Positions 9,543-19,524 are shown, counted from the first letter of the stretch. The stretch: DNA of 64,000 nucleotides from Hirundichthys speculiger (GCA_018398805.1 JAGFBZ010000936.1:434001-498000), one strand, 5' to 3'. Notes: generated by a model from the letters alone, not told the origin. Numbers and translations: made by a program.

Positions 9543-10229
9543 CTATTGCCAGTATGCTGCTGGACCTGTCCAGGGACCATTATTCTGGTGGTCGGGGCCC
9601 AGTCCTGAGTTGGCAGCCTCAGCATTCGGATTTTGGGGACCCGTCCAAGGATTGGTCGGACACTCTCTCTGCAAGTGTCCGATTTGCCCGCATCCCCAAC
9701 ATTGCAGCCTTGATTGATACTGTGGAGCTGCACCAGCTACCTGTTGCTGTGGTCCTGGCATGGCGCCTCTGGCTCCTCCTTGAGGCCTGCCCCATCTTCC
9801 TCGCATGGGTGGACCACCTCGTCCTCGTCCAGCTGATGGTTGCTGCATGCCTCCTCCTTGGTTAACATGCACGTGGATTGGCGGGATTTGTGGAGCCGGT
9901 ATTAAAGGAACAGAGTTAGGCACGGCAGGTGTCTGTTGGACGGGGGGCGACACTGTTGGTGTAATCATCGGTGCTTGCATTACCCCTCCGTCGTATCCAT
10001 TTTCGGGCCACGGTGAATCCACCGTTACCGCCGCCAGGGTTTTTGGCTTTTCTCGTTCCTTCTTTTGTTTGGTCAGCTCTCCTATCTGTAGTTGGGTTGG
10101 CTTATTAGCCAACATCTTGCTCTGGTCTTCACGAGTCTGCCTCTCAGCTCTGTATGCATTCACATAATGAACCACATGTTCGGAAAATACCGGCCATTCC
10201 ATTTTCATTAATCCCACTACTTCACTCAT
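9543..10229 (-). pseudogene. Gag: capsid C-terminal end, proline-rich linker and CCHC nucleocapsid
   Basis: The 228-residue minus-strand frame starts in helical capsid-like sequence. A charged KQKKERE stretch follows, then a long Pro/Gln/Gly linker, an Arg-Gly-rich basic region, and one zinc knuckle with C177, C180, H185 and C190 (C-x2-C-x4-H-x4-C). The knuckle binds genomic RNA in retroviruses. An in-frame stop (TAA near 10243-10241) separates it from the upstream capsid sequence. Confidence 0.8.
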
Positions 10230-10371
10230 CTTGGACTGTACTTATTTGGGCATGGCGTTTTTTACATACAGTTTGAATAAGGCACTTGTTGACTCATTAC
10301 TATCCCATTCACTTCCGGTCTCGGCTTTACACATTCTCTGATAATCATGCAGAAATTGTGCTGGGCTGTCA

Positions 10372-11016
10372 CTATCCTTTAGGCATTCTTTTTCTAATTT
10401 GGATGGGTCCATTCGTGAGGGGTATTTTTCCCTTAGAGCCTTCCAGAGTCTTCCTAGGTCTTAATAAGTCGAAGGGCACCTCATCATGTTGGTGCCCGTC
10501 CGTCACCCCTCCCATATCGGCCGTTCTGAAGATCTCTGCGGTGGCCGCTTGTCCTGCCGTCTTTACCAGTAGAGCCTTGACGTCTCCTGCTGCCAGCTTG
10601 ATCCCTCCCGTGAGTTCCTCGAGCTTCTCGATCCATTTGTCTGCGCCATCTGTCAGGGGAGTCAGCTTCCTAGCAAGTGTCATCATATCCATAAATGACC
10701 ATGGTACATACCGGTAATCGTCATCTGGTCCTTTGGCCATTAAGGGGGCCATCTTTGCTCTGTCTGCTCCAGGTCTTGGTCCTTTCATGGGTGGTTGTCG
10801 CTGTACCTGTTTGCCACTCCGCAGCGTCATTGGATCTTGACGTTCCTCTACTTCTGTTGTTAGGTTGATGTCAAATGTCAGCTCTCTTCCAGCGGGACCT
10901 AGCTCATGGTTTCTCTCATTCTCAGCTCGAGATCTCTCAAACTGCTCCTTTTCTTCTTGCCACTTCTTCCTCATCTCTCTGCTTAGTTCTTCTCTGCTTC
11001 GTTCTATTGCCTTCAT
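10372..11016 (-). pseudogene. Gag: matrix/capsid middle part
   Basis: The 214-residue minus-strand frame begins with a charged helical stretch, then a basic Pro-rich linker, then a capsid-like region with LARKLTPLTDGADKW and LEELTGG. The frame ends in a stop at 10372, but capsid-like sequence continues in another frame down to 10230. One frameshift and one stop are therefore visible here. At its start a 44-bp tandem duplication (11006-11092) causes the change of frame. Confidence 0.65.
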
Positions 11017-11092
11017 AGCTTGGACCTGGGACTGGTTAATCTTTTTTCCATTGCCTTCATAGCTTGAACCTGGGACTGGTTTAATCTTTTTT
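11006..11092. repeat. 44-bp tandem duplication with 1-bp slip inside gag
   Basis: The block 11006-11047, beginning ATTGCCTTCATAGCTTG, recurs at 11050-11092 with one substitution and one extra T. The extra base throws the second copy into another frame, which explains why the gag frame switches at 11013-11016. Confidence 0.85.
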
Positions 11093-11435
11093 CCTGTTCT
11101 TCTTCTACTTTCCTCAGTCGCTCCTGCAGGTCATGAGTCTCTTCTTTTGTTTGTGCACATATTTGGCCAAGCTGCTGCGTCATTTTCTCCAACCCTTCCT
11201 CTGCTGTCTCCGGCTCTTCTTCCTCCGAACTGTCATTTGCTTCTTCTCTACCATCACTTTCCCCGTTGCATGAGTCATCCGACTGGATGCAGTATTTGTC
11301 TAGTTCTAGGTCTGAATCCCTGCTGTGCTTGTCACAATTCATAATGCTTTTTGACAGTGTCTTTCCTTTTTGAGGGCTGGGTTGGTCTGGTTTTGGGCTG
11401 GTTTTTCTGTTTCTGTAGGTGCTTTTCCTGTCCAT
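11013..11435 (-). pseudogene. Gag: acidic coiled-coil segment
   Basis: The 140-residue minus-strand frame has a Lys/Pro-rich start, an acidic Ser/Glu tract and a heptad-rich helix (KMTQQLGQIC onwards). It lies between the Pro-rich N-terminal gag frame and the capsid frame, and partly overlaps both through shifted frames. I assign it to gag by position and composition; no named domain is recognised. Confidence 0.5.
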
Positions 11436-11525
11436 GAGTGGCTCCGCCTTCTTCTTTTACGGGCGTGGATGTTTTTCCTGGTGACCATAGTAGTGTCTGT
11501 GGTAGTTGTTCTGCATTATACCTCA

Positions 11526-12344
11526 TCAGTGCGTCAAGTTGCTGCTGGCCTCTTTCTGATCTTTTGGCAGTCTTTCTACATTTCTCCGCGTCATTCCTTG
11601 GTACAGTCTTTCTTGTTCTTGGTTGTGCACCACTTCCTTTTCTGCTGCGTCTGATGGATATATACGTGTTTTACGTATTTCCTTTTCTCCCGTTGGCAGT
11701 GTTACCTGCTCCCATGTTTTTTCATATCTCTTCCCGGCTACTATCTCTTCCTCTACATCTGGTGAGTTTATACGCGGTGAATATATACGCGGTGAATATG
11801 TACACGGTGAGTCTATACGTGTTTTACGCATTACTTTCTCTCCCGATGGCAATATCATCTGTTTCCATCTAGCATCTTCCTTCCCAGGATAACCTACTCG
11901 TACTATTTCTATTATTTCTTCTCTCATTGTTTCTGGGTGAAAATAGGCAGGAGGTGCAGCTGCTGGCGAGCTTGCTCCGGAGTGAGGTGCAATTACTGGT
12001 GTATCTGCTCTGAAGTTTATTAACTCTGGCTCTTCGCCCTCACTTTCCCTATTTACCTCCTTTTCTGGTGGGTTCATTACAACTTTTAGTCTGCCTGTTA
12101 TCACCCCGTCCACTTTGCTTCCATCTCCTAGAAAATATTGCCCGTTGTATGGAGGCGGTGGGGGATCTATTTCTCTGCGCAGCACTAGGTGCTTATTTGC
12201 TTCTGTTCTAAAGTATTGAAGGATATCTCTCTGCTCAGCATTTCTCTGTTTCTTCTTCATGTGTGCTTTATCATTCTTTTTATCCTTCTCTCTTAATCCC
12301 TCTTCCACTTCATCACAACATTTTGGATCAAAACTACCCTCCAT
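11526..12344 (-). pseudogene. Gag: N-terminal region with internal repeats
   Basis: The 272-residue minus-strand frame starts with ATG at 12344, the best candidate gag start. It has a Lys/Glu-rich helix, a PPPPPY late-domain-like motif near residue 60, a Pro/Ala-rich part, and two copies of a W-x-Q-x-x-LP-x-GEK-x-x-RKTRI unit about 45 residues apart. The copies are separated by a YSPRIYSPRINSP array. The PPPY type motif is known to recruit NEDD4-family ligases for budding in retroviruses. The frame stops at 11526 and gag continues in other frames. Confidence 0.6.
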
Positions 12345-13380
12345 AGGCCATCAGTTCCTTCCTGATGTCATCTTGTGCCAGTCTCTCATGCACTGTTGGA
12401 TTTTCTTTCTGTTTGCTGGGCGGGTAACAATAACCAGTTTTGCAGGCGTTATTACTCCTTTTTGCTTACTGGGGCCAGTTCCCATATTTTATGGCAGTCC
12501 ACAGTGCCCCCTAGGACTCTGTGGTTACCTCCCAACCTTTTTCCCTCTGCTATCTATCCTCCCTTTCTCTTTACTGCTTGTGCTCTTGGTCAATGCAGAT
12601 CTACTTACTTTTCGTCTGTTCTTTCTCATACAATTCTATGCTAGGTTCTGGCCGACTGGGAGCTATGGCACACTGTGTCCCTGGTACCCAGTCCAGGCGG
12701 TTTGGGATTAACCCCGCACAACAACACCAGACCTGTATATATCTAGTTACACAAAAAATTTCACTTTTACACAAAAATTCCAGGTTACTTGTAAGTCTGC
12801 ATCACTTGCAGTCACTTATCACTTTGTTTAGTACCCCTGTACTTTATTCTGCTGCTTCCCTACAGCTTTTTCCTTCTGCTTCCGGCCCACTGTCTCGCTA
12901 GACTCCAGTGGTGGTGCCCCCGGGCAGTATTTTATTCTTATCACTTCTTTTCTCTTTTCTTGTTACACTTAAACTTACACTAAACTATTTATTGACTGAG
13001 TGTTTGATTGTGATCGAGTGTTTGATTAATCCTTCCTCTTATTTGTGCTACTATTGCATAACTCAGAATACAGAACCCTGTGATCGCCACACTTAGCCAC
13101 CCTGCAATTAAAACTGTTAGTATTAATTTTCTGAGTTTATCCATCCCATACTCAATTCATTTTCAAACAATCAGACTTTAGACCTTTTAACCAGTTTTTC
13201 ATTGCTTTGTTTTACGTATCTGATTCTTCAGTTAAGTCTAGGTTTTTTAGAAAAGTTTTATGGTACCTTCTGACCACTGGACTGGATGAAGGCTGGATCC
13301 CTTTGTTAAATTTAGAAAAAGACAAAAAATAAATTAATATCTCACCTATCTAAAAGAAAAGCATTCGAGAAGTGATTTGT
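12345..13380 (-). other. Retroviral leader region or 5' flank, no recognisable LTR
   Basis: About 1 kb upstream of the presumed gag start on the minus strand. It has no frame of note. I searched it by eye for the TATA, R and poly(A) block of the 3' LTR and found no match, nor a primer-binding site I could assign to a tRNA. It is either leader plus truncated 5' end or unrelated sequence. Confidence 0.4.
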
Positions 13381-14853
13381 GAGACTTCCGGTGGAGCGAC
13401 AGAAGCGGATGGTCGCATAAATAATCCCTCCCGGTCGGTCGGAGTTTATTCCCCAATTGAAATACAAATACTCACTAACTTTTGTCTTAACTAATGATGG
13501 AGGGGGAGAAACACAAGAAGGGCAAGTGTAAACAACCCGAAAAAGTGGAGAATGACGACGTATTCGAGTCTGAAGAAGAGGCAATGGTCAAGCTGAATGG
13601 ACGCTGAACGTAATGGCGGACAATGCGCTGAGTTAACAGCAGTGGATATGGAAGCTAATATTGCCATCATCCGTGCAGACCTAAAGTCTATGGTTTCAGA
13701 GGTGAAGTCTGAGTTGGGCATTTTTCGAGACAGTATCAGAGAAGATTTGAAAAGGGAGTTAACTGACATAAGGGAAGAAATTCAACACAAGCTAGGTGAA
13801 GTAGCGACCGATCTTAAAGCTACAACGGAAAGACTGTGCGAGGCAGAAAGCCGTATAGCCGATATTGAAGAGTGCTCTGTGGACTTAAAAGAGGCGCTGA
13901 GTCAGTCACTGCAAACCCAGGAAAGGTTACAACTGAAACTAACTGACTTAGAAGCACGTTCGAGGCGTAATAATATACGCATTTACGGCATCTCAGAGGG
14001 AGCTGAGGAAAACAACATCCAGCAATTTATCGTCAAAATGATCAAAAAAGAGCTGCAGCCCCTCACAGGTGTTGAGCTCGGTATACAACGGTGTCACAGA
14101 GCGCTCGGTCCCAAGCCCCCAAAAGAGGCACAACCCAGGTCGGTGGTTGTCTACTTCCAGGAGTTTAAAACCAAAGAGCTGGTGCTGCATTCCGCATGGA
14201 AGAAGAAAGAGATTTACTACGGAGAAAGGAGGATTTATTTTGACCATGACTATCCCGCAGAAACACTGGCAAAGCGCAAGGCGTATGCACATATTAGGAG
14301 AATTCTACAAGAGAAGGGGATCAAGTTTCAGACACCACCGCCAGCCAAGCTACGAGTCTTCCTCGACAGCGGACCGGTAACGTACGAGAGTGCAGCAGTG
14401 GCAGCGGAGGATTTAAAGAAGAGAGGCTTCTCGCTCGAGCGCGAGAGCACGGCTGAATCCGGGTCCATGGAGAAGACAAGGAAAAACACCTGGCAGCGCG
14501 CAGCGAAGACAGCCAGCACCATAGCCAGCACCCAGACCAGCTCCCAGGCCCACCAAGAGAGGATCAAGGAAAGGCTGCGAAGCTTTCAACGACCGTGATT
14601 GTCCCGGTGATAACAGAAAAGGGAGGTAACAGACTGTTAACATAAGGGCAGAGTCTTGTTTGAGAACTTTTAAAAAGAGAGGGGAGGAAAAAAAAATTGG
14701 TAATGACACTGGGGTTGCTTTATGGAGAAATAATTACTGCTGATGGCAGAAATTATATATCACAGATTGTTGTTTTGTACCTGACTCTCCTTCCGTCCCA
14801 CTAAGACTGAACCTCACTTATTAATGTTTATTTTTTATTTATTTTCATTAATT
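13381..14853 (+). mobile_element. 3'-truncated L1-type (LINE) element
   Basis: It contains a 5' untranslated part rich in CpG (GACTTCCGGTGGAGCGAC near 13384), a full-length ORF1 and about 250 bp of inter-ORF sequence. At about 14853 it joins abruptly to the coiled-coil pseudogene. ORF2 (endonuclease and RT) is absent. LINE copies normally lose their 5' end, so losing the 3' part points to a later deletion or rearrangement at 14853. Confidence 0.75.
13597..14598 (+). CDS. L1 ORF1 RNA-binding chaperone protein
   Basis: The 333-residue frame shows the L1 ORF1p layout: a coiled coil over about residues 20-125, then LEARSRRNNIRIYGI opening the RRM domain (about 128-210), then the C-terminal domain with YFDHDYPAETLAKRK and IKFQTPPPAKLRVF (about 215-290). 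ORF1p trimers coat L1 RNA and act as a nucleic-acid chaperone during retrotransposition. A Lys/Glu-rich N-terminal tail appears in a different frame from ATG at 13494 to a stop near 13608, so the original start may be 13494 with a one-base slip near 13600. The tail after residue 290 is basic and Ser/Thr-rich. Confidence 0.85.
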   Translation: MDAERNGGQCAELTAVDMEANIAIIRADLKSMVSEVKSELGIFRDSIREDLKRELTDIREEIQHKLGEVATDLKATTERLCEAESRIADIEECSVDLKEALSQSLQTQERLQLKLTDLEARSRRNNIRIYGISEGAEENNIQQFIVKMIKKELQPLTGVELGIQRCHRALGPKPPKEAQPRSVVVYFQEFKTKELVLHSAWKKKEIYYGERRIYFDHDYPAETLAKRKAYAHIRRILQEKGIKFQTPPPAKLRVFLDSGPVTYESAAVAAEDLKKRGFSLERESTAESGSMEKTRKNTWQRAAKTASTIASTQTSSQAHQERIKERLRSFQRP

Positions 14854-15330
14854 CACAATCAGTTGTGGCAAGAGAAGGAAACTGAAGCTGATTTGTTAGC
14901 TTATGCTCTAAAGAAAGAAGAGATTTGTTGGAGAAAGAAGCAAAAACAAGAAATCTCTGACTACAACAAAGCTTTAGCGGCACAGAAACATAGAAATGCA
15001 GACCATCCTAGAAGGAATCAGTCAGATGGTGTTATTTTAGACGGTTCTGACTCCGGTACTGCCCTGATTGCTGAGGCTTTACCCAAACTAGGTGAATCTG
15101 GCAAAAACACTTCCTTTTTTAAATTCAATCAACTGAAAAAAAAAATTCTTGGAACACAGACAAATATTTTCCATCTTCCAGCTACAGAGGGAGTTATTAA
15201 TAATTGTATGACTGTCCTCCCTCCAGATCCATCTGAGCATGCAGATGCACGGACTGGTGAGGCCTTACCCAGACGTGGTAACATACAAACCTCCCTCTTG
15301 AAACTCAGTCAGACGGGAAAAACTCAGCTG
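14854..15330 (+). repeat. Duplicated block A, copy 1
   Basis: Begins CACAATCAGTTGTGGCAAG right at the L1 junction and encodes HNQLWQ to SQTGKTQL in one frame. It is near identical to copy 2 at 16527-17010 over about 450 bp. A one-base difference after TTGTGGCAA puts the two copies in different frames. Confidence 0.85.
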
Positions 15331-16526
15331 ACAGTGGATTCAAGCATTAGGCCTCATCCTCCAAAAACCCCCAAACATATTCACGAACAAATAGAAAAAA
15401 GTGATGCAAAAGAGAAAAATTAAAGATGTATAGTTGATGAGATGGAGAAAAGAAAAACTGAATACCGAAAACCAATTGATAACCAGTTAAAGAAATTACA
15501 GAAAAAACAAGAAATTGTGGCTGATATACTGGTCTCAATGCTGATGACGTCATATAGAACGTTCATATGGGCTTCGCTTAAAACTGATTTTGTTACAACT
15601 GGCAGACAGTCTTGGATGACAGTCTTGAATAACAGTCCAAAAGAAAAGCATTCATCGAAAACGATTTTTTTTTTTAAATCAAGAAATCATGTGTACTCGG
15701 TCAGACAATGTTGACACCATGCCCATTGCACTACAGGAAAACAATCAGTGCAGTTTGAACAGAGAGAGCAGTTTTAGAAATTTTGGAGACAAAATTCACG
15801 AGGCTAATCAAAAAGAAAATTTCAGACCCCATGCTCCGAAACTTGCAAGGAAGACAACAGATGTAGGAACGCAAAGAAATAACTTGCAGGAAGACACGGA
15901 AAATATGATTGGAGTTGAAATCCACCAGCAGGAGGGCTTTCGTACAGGCCAGATTAGAAATAAACTTAATCAAAGGATAATCAAACAACAAAGCCTAGAC
16001 AAACAAATGGAAGAGATAAAGAAACTTGACGAAAAGGAAGATCAACAAGATCTGATACAAATTGATTCAGAAATCTTTAAAGAAAAGCCTATCAAAAAGA
16101 AAAAAAAATAGAAAATTAGAACAGAACAGGCATCATCTTGATTTTCTACAGGAACAAATATTACACAAAAAACAAATGGATAAGATAATGGTAGAAACAG
16201 AAAAAAATGACAAAAATTAAGGTTTAATTGGTGAGATGGAGAAAACAAAAACTGAATACCAAAAACCAAAGGCTGAAAAGTTAAACGAATTAAAGGAAAA
16301 AAAAAAAATTGTGGCTGATATCCTGAAAGGAAAACATGAGGAGCAAACTGCTCAAATACCTTTGATTGACATGAGAATAAAAGAGCAGATTGCAGAGCAA
16401 GAGGCCAAGTAAATTAAAGAAGAAAAGGAGGAAAAGGTAAAAAGACATTTATTGATAAAGTCTGTAAATGAATGTAGACAGAAACAGATACAGGAAAAGA
16501 CTGAGAGAAAAAGGGAGGAGTTGCTA

Positions 16527-17010
16527 CACAATCAGTTGTGGCAAAGAGAAGGAAACTGAAGCTGATTTGGTGGATTATGGTCTAAAGAAAGAAGAGATTT
16601 GTTGGAGAAAGAAGCAAAAACAAGAAATCTCTGACTACAACAAAGCTTTAGCGGCACAGAAACATAGAAATGCAGACCATCCTAGAAGGAATCAGTCAGA
16701 TGGTGTTATTTTAGACGGTTCTGACTCCGGTACTGCCCGGATTGCTGAGGCTTTACCCAAACTAGGTGAATCTGGCAAAAACACTTCCTTTTTTAAATTC
16801 AATCACCTGAAAAAAAAAATTCTTGGAACACAGACAAATATTCTCCCCCATCTTCCAGCTACAGAGGGAGTTATTAATAATTGTATGACTGTCCTCCCTC
16901 CAGATCCATCTGAGTACGCAGATGCACGGACTGGTGAGGCCTTACCCAGACGTGGTAACATACAAACCTCCCTCTTGAAACTCAGTCAGACGGGAAATAC
17001 TCAGCTACGA
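16527..17010 (+). repeat. Duplicated block A, copy 2
   Basis: Second copy of the block at 14854. It is preceded by coding-like sequence (EKTERKREELL) that copy 1 has lost. Beyond 17010 two further diverged units of the same protein repeat follow up to about 17310. Confidence 0.85.
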
Positions 17011-17464
17011 CTGGAAACAAACATTCTGCCGCATCTTCCACAACGACCCAGAAGTTGGTGTGTCAGTCCTGCTAAGGAGGTAGTTACTAATAACTGTATG
17101 ACTGTCCTCCCTCCAGATCCTTCTGAGTACGCAGATGCATGGACTGGTTAGGCCTTATCCAGACGTGGGACCATACAAACTTCACTTTTAAAAGACAGTC
17201 AGATGGGAAAAACTCAGCTACGACTGGAAACAAACATTCTGCCCCATCTTCCACGACGACTCAGAAGTCGGCGTATTAGACCTGCTACAGACGCAGACTA
17301 GTGAGGCCTTCAGATAATGACTGACAGCCCTAATATGTATACATATGAATATAGTGTTCCTCAGCATCATTTTGGGTTTTCTCTGGGTGCTCTGGTTTTC
17401 TCCCACAACTAAGTTAAAAAAAAAAACCCCAGCAACAAAAAATAAAATATTATCAATTTCACAA

Positions 17465-17840
17465 TATCTAAGGGCAGCAGGGTGGCTTATTGATTAGCAC
17501 TGTTGCTTCACAGCAAGAGGGTTCCTGGTCTGAGGAAATTACCTCAACAGGAGCCTTTCTGTGTGGAGTTTACATGTTCTCCCCGTGCTTGCGTGGGTTT
17601 CCTCTGGGTGCTCCGGCTTCCTCCCACAGTCCAAAGACATGCATGTTAGTTTGATTGGTGGTTCTTAATTGCCCGTAGGAGTGATTGTGAGTGTGCATGG
17701 TTGTTTGTCTATATGTGACTGGGGACCTGTCCAGGGTGTACACCTACCTTTCACCCAAAGAGAGCTGGGATAGACTCCAGCAGATCCCCGTGACCCTGCA
17801 GACTATCAACCAGGTATAGATGATGGATGGATGGATGGAC
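17465..17840 (+). mobile_element. SINE-like element with L2/Maui-type tail and (GATG)n end
   Basis: The head (GGTGGCTTATTGATTAGCAC, then CACAGCAAGAGGGTTCCTGG) resembles a decayed tRNA-derived promoter. The body has the well-known fish sequence CTCCCACAGTCCAAAGACATG and the element ends in GATGGATGGATGGATGG. The tail matches fish L2-clade (Maui) LINE 3' ends. A reverse-oriented relative lies at 48175-48445. Confidence 0.75.
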
Positions 17841-18040
17841 AAAATCTAAACAAAGAACTAACAAATGAAATTAAAATCTAATAAATTCCATGTACAGCTA
17901 CAATTGTTTTTAGTCATTCTGCTATACTGTATTTGTGTCATGTGATGTAAAAATAAATAAACAAACAAAAAAAAGTTCCCCTCCTTGAATCGCCAGCTGG
18001 GGACCGGTTCTTGAGCGCCACCTGAAGTCCATCTGTATAC

Positions 18041-18500
18041 TAGGGGTGCAACGTTACAGGTGGCTCACGGTACGGTCCGTAACACGGTTTTTGTGTCACG
18101 GTTTCAGACCACCCACTACCCTAAACAAGCGATCGCAAGATACCGAGTTTGCGGAAAGCGCAACTCGCATGTCGGCGCTTAAAAGAGCGCGTCCAAATGG
18201 AATAAATGTGTAGCTGTGGCAGCTCTCATTCAGACGTCTGCTGTGGTGGAAACCAAGGAGATCTCTGTGTCTGGTGTCAAGCTGGAAAAGGTTGGATGCG
18301 GGAATTTATTTCCGATATGTCCGAAACTGTTGGTGGCCGAGGAGGGACAGGAACATTAATTGTTCCTGATCTTTAAATGCGCATCCAATGATTCGTTCTG
18401 CGCCAAGACGCACAACTGGTAACAACTGGATCTTACGCAGGTAAGATCCGGGTTTAGGGAGATGGAAGATTGCATTCTGTTAACTGTTTTCACTCCCTCG
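18041..18500. mobile_element. Composite of hAT-like end and Harbinger-like fragments
   Basis: The sequence starts TAGGGGTGCAACGTTACAGG, a hAT-like terminus with repeated CACGGT words. From about 18128 it shares GCGATCGCAAGATAC and GAGTTTGCGGAAAG with the Harbinger-like element at 46700. From 18296 to 18376 it shares a block with 32811-32890, and near 18450 it again matches the 46.8-kb element end (AGATTGCATT). The internal order suggests one larger, decayed element. Confidence 0.5.
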
Positions 18501-18796
18501 CCGGTGTATTCAACAGCAAAACCAAAATGCTCCTACGCTCGGCGATTTAAATAAGTTTCCTCCCAACTTCTCCGCTACCGCTGGCCACGCCTGCTTGCCC
18601 CCCCCCCCCACGCCAGCACTCTCTTCTCAAACGACTATTTTTTTTGAGAGCTATATATACATTTATTTTATTTTATAAGTCTTTCAAAGTAGTGGTATAA
18701 TATACTACATTTATACATGATTTTGATGTCACTTTATTTTGAAATGCCACATCAGATTGGGCTGAAACTTGTTGAGTGACATTCCCAGATGGGATG

Positions 18797-18804
18797 GAGT
18801 AGAA
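18797..18804. repeat. hAT target-site duplication, left
   Basis: GAGTAGAA, matching GAATAGAA at 19185-19192 in 7 of 8 positions. Confidence 0.75.
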
Positions 18805-19184
18805 CAGTGATTCCCAAAGTGTGGGCCGCGGCCCCCTGGTGGGCTGTCACGGTACTGCAGGTGGGCCGTGAGAGGTCATTAAAGTTAAACAACATGTTTT
18901 AAATCCTCTAACTTTTTAAAATATGTTTTTAATTACTGTAAAATATTAACGAATGATTTAAAAACATTAAGAAGTAACAAAACAAACCAGTTAAGTGTTA
19001 ATTTACCGTCATCTTAACTTAATATGACAAGTGTCACCTTATTTGTTGACCCATTACATTAATATCAGAACATGGTTCCTTGTCCTGTATGTTGATCACA
19101 GTTGTGACTAAAGGTTTCGGTGGGCCGCGGAGATTTTTCACATTTCAAATTGGGCCTTGGTATTCTGAAGTTTGGGAACGGCTG
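18805..19184. mobile_element. hAT-type MITE, 380 bp
   Basis: The left terminus is CAGTGATTCCCAAAGT and the right terminus, reversed, is CAGCCGTTCCCAAACTT: imperfect inverted repeats of the hAT type. An 8-bp target duplication flanks it (18797-18804 and 19185-19192, 7 of 8 identical). No coding sequence. The same family occurs inverted at 736-1093. Confidence 0.85.
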
Positions 19185-19192
19185 GAATAGAA

Positions 19193-19440
19193 TACTACTT
19201 TATTAATTAATCACCGGGGAAATTCAGTAGTTACAGCAGCACAGGTTGGACAAATAATAATTTCAACAGGGCTTGGAGAAGTACTTGTAAAAAAAAAAAA
19301 AATAGGCAAAAAATAATATAAAATGTATATATAGCTCTCAAAAAATATTCTAAAAAATTAAATTGTTAAACAATCTCTAATCTATATACACACTACTATT
19401 GGTCTGAAGTGGAATGAGTCTGTGTATAGTGGATTTTTAC
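19193..19440 (-). mobile_element. LINE-type 3' end fragment, minus strand
   Basis: TACTTTATTAATTAATCACCGGGGAAATTC resembles the reversed 3' end of fish non-LTR elements (TTTATTAATCCC..GGGGAAATT). The remainder is AT-rich and unassigned. Confidence 0.4.
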
Positions 19441-19524
19441 ACTATTCATAGAGATGACCGTAATTTCAACAGCAAAACGGCACAAATATTTCAAAGAGGG
19501 CTGGCGTGACGGCAGTACTACCAG

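Larger units (their letters stand above)
2107..13380 (-). mobile_element. Degraded class I (gamma/epsilon-like) endogenous retrovirus, minus strand
   Basis: Reading the minus strand from high to low coordinates gives the retroviral order: gag pieces (12344 to about 9543, CCHC knuckle), protease (9434-9168), reverse transcriptase and RNase H (8319-6253), split integrase (6379-5446), a short unassigned frame, a polypurine tract (2713-2705) and an LTR (2704 to about 2107). The RT-connection wording (GTAGYSR..) and the gag-PR-RT-RH-IN order fit class I retroviruses. Frameshifts and stops in gag and integrase mean the copy cannot make its full polyproteins. No envelope was recognised and a 1.3-kb foreign element interrupts the 3' third. 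The high-coordinate boundary is set by the following L1 and is approximate. Confidence 0.85.
14854..17310 (+). pseudogene. Tandemly duplicated pseudogene of a TPH-like coiled-coil protein
   Basis: Broken frames encode Lys/Glu/Gln-rich helices such as HNQLWQREKETEAD, KKEEICWRKKQKQEISDYNKA and EKTERKREELL. These resemble the trichohyalin-plectin-homology (TPH) domain of ciliary axonemal proteins; that is a family-level guess. Stops and frameshifts occur at 15424, 16112, 16220, 16410 and 16558 among others. The block at 14854-15330 recurs at 16527-17010 with high identity, 1673 bp away, and a second block (15439-15535) recurs at 16234-16330. The A blocks are made of repeats with the core NNCMTVLPPDPSE..ADA.TGEALPRRG. 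No gene nearby seems to use it. Confidence 0.55.

Noticed and set aside
9470..9865. Plus-strand frame of 131 codons
   Set aside because: Antisense shadow of the CCHC nucleocapsid region.
11438..11872. Plus-strand hydrophobic frame of 144 codons
   Set aside because: It is the complement of the gag N-terminal frame. The hydrophobic composition comes from reversing Lys/Glu-rich codons.
12700..13340. Candidate 5' LTR of the provirus
   Set aside because: Compared by eye with the 3' LTR block. The TATA, poly(A) and R sequences do not match, and no primer-binding site could be assigned.
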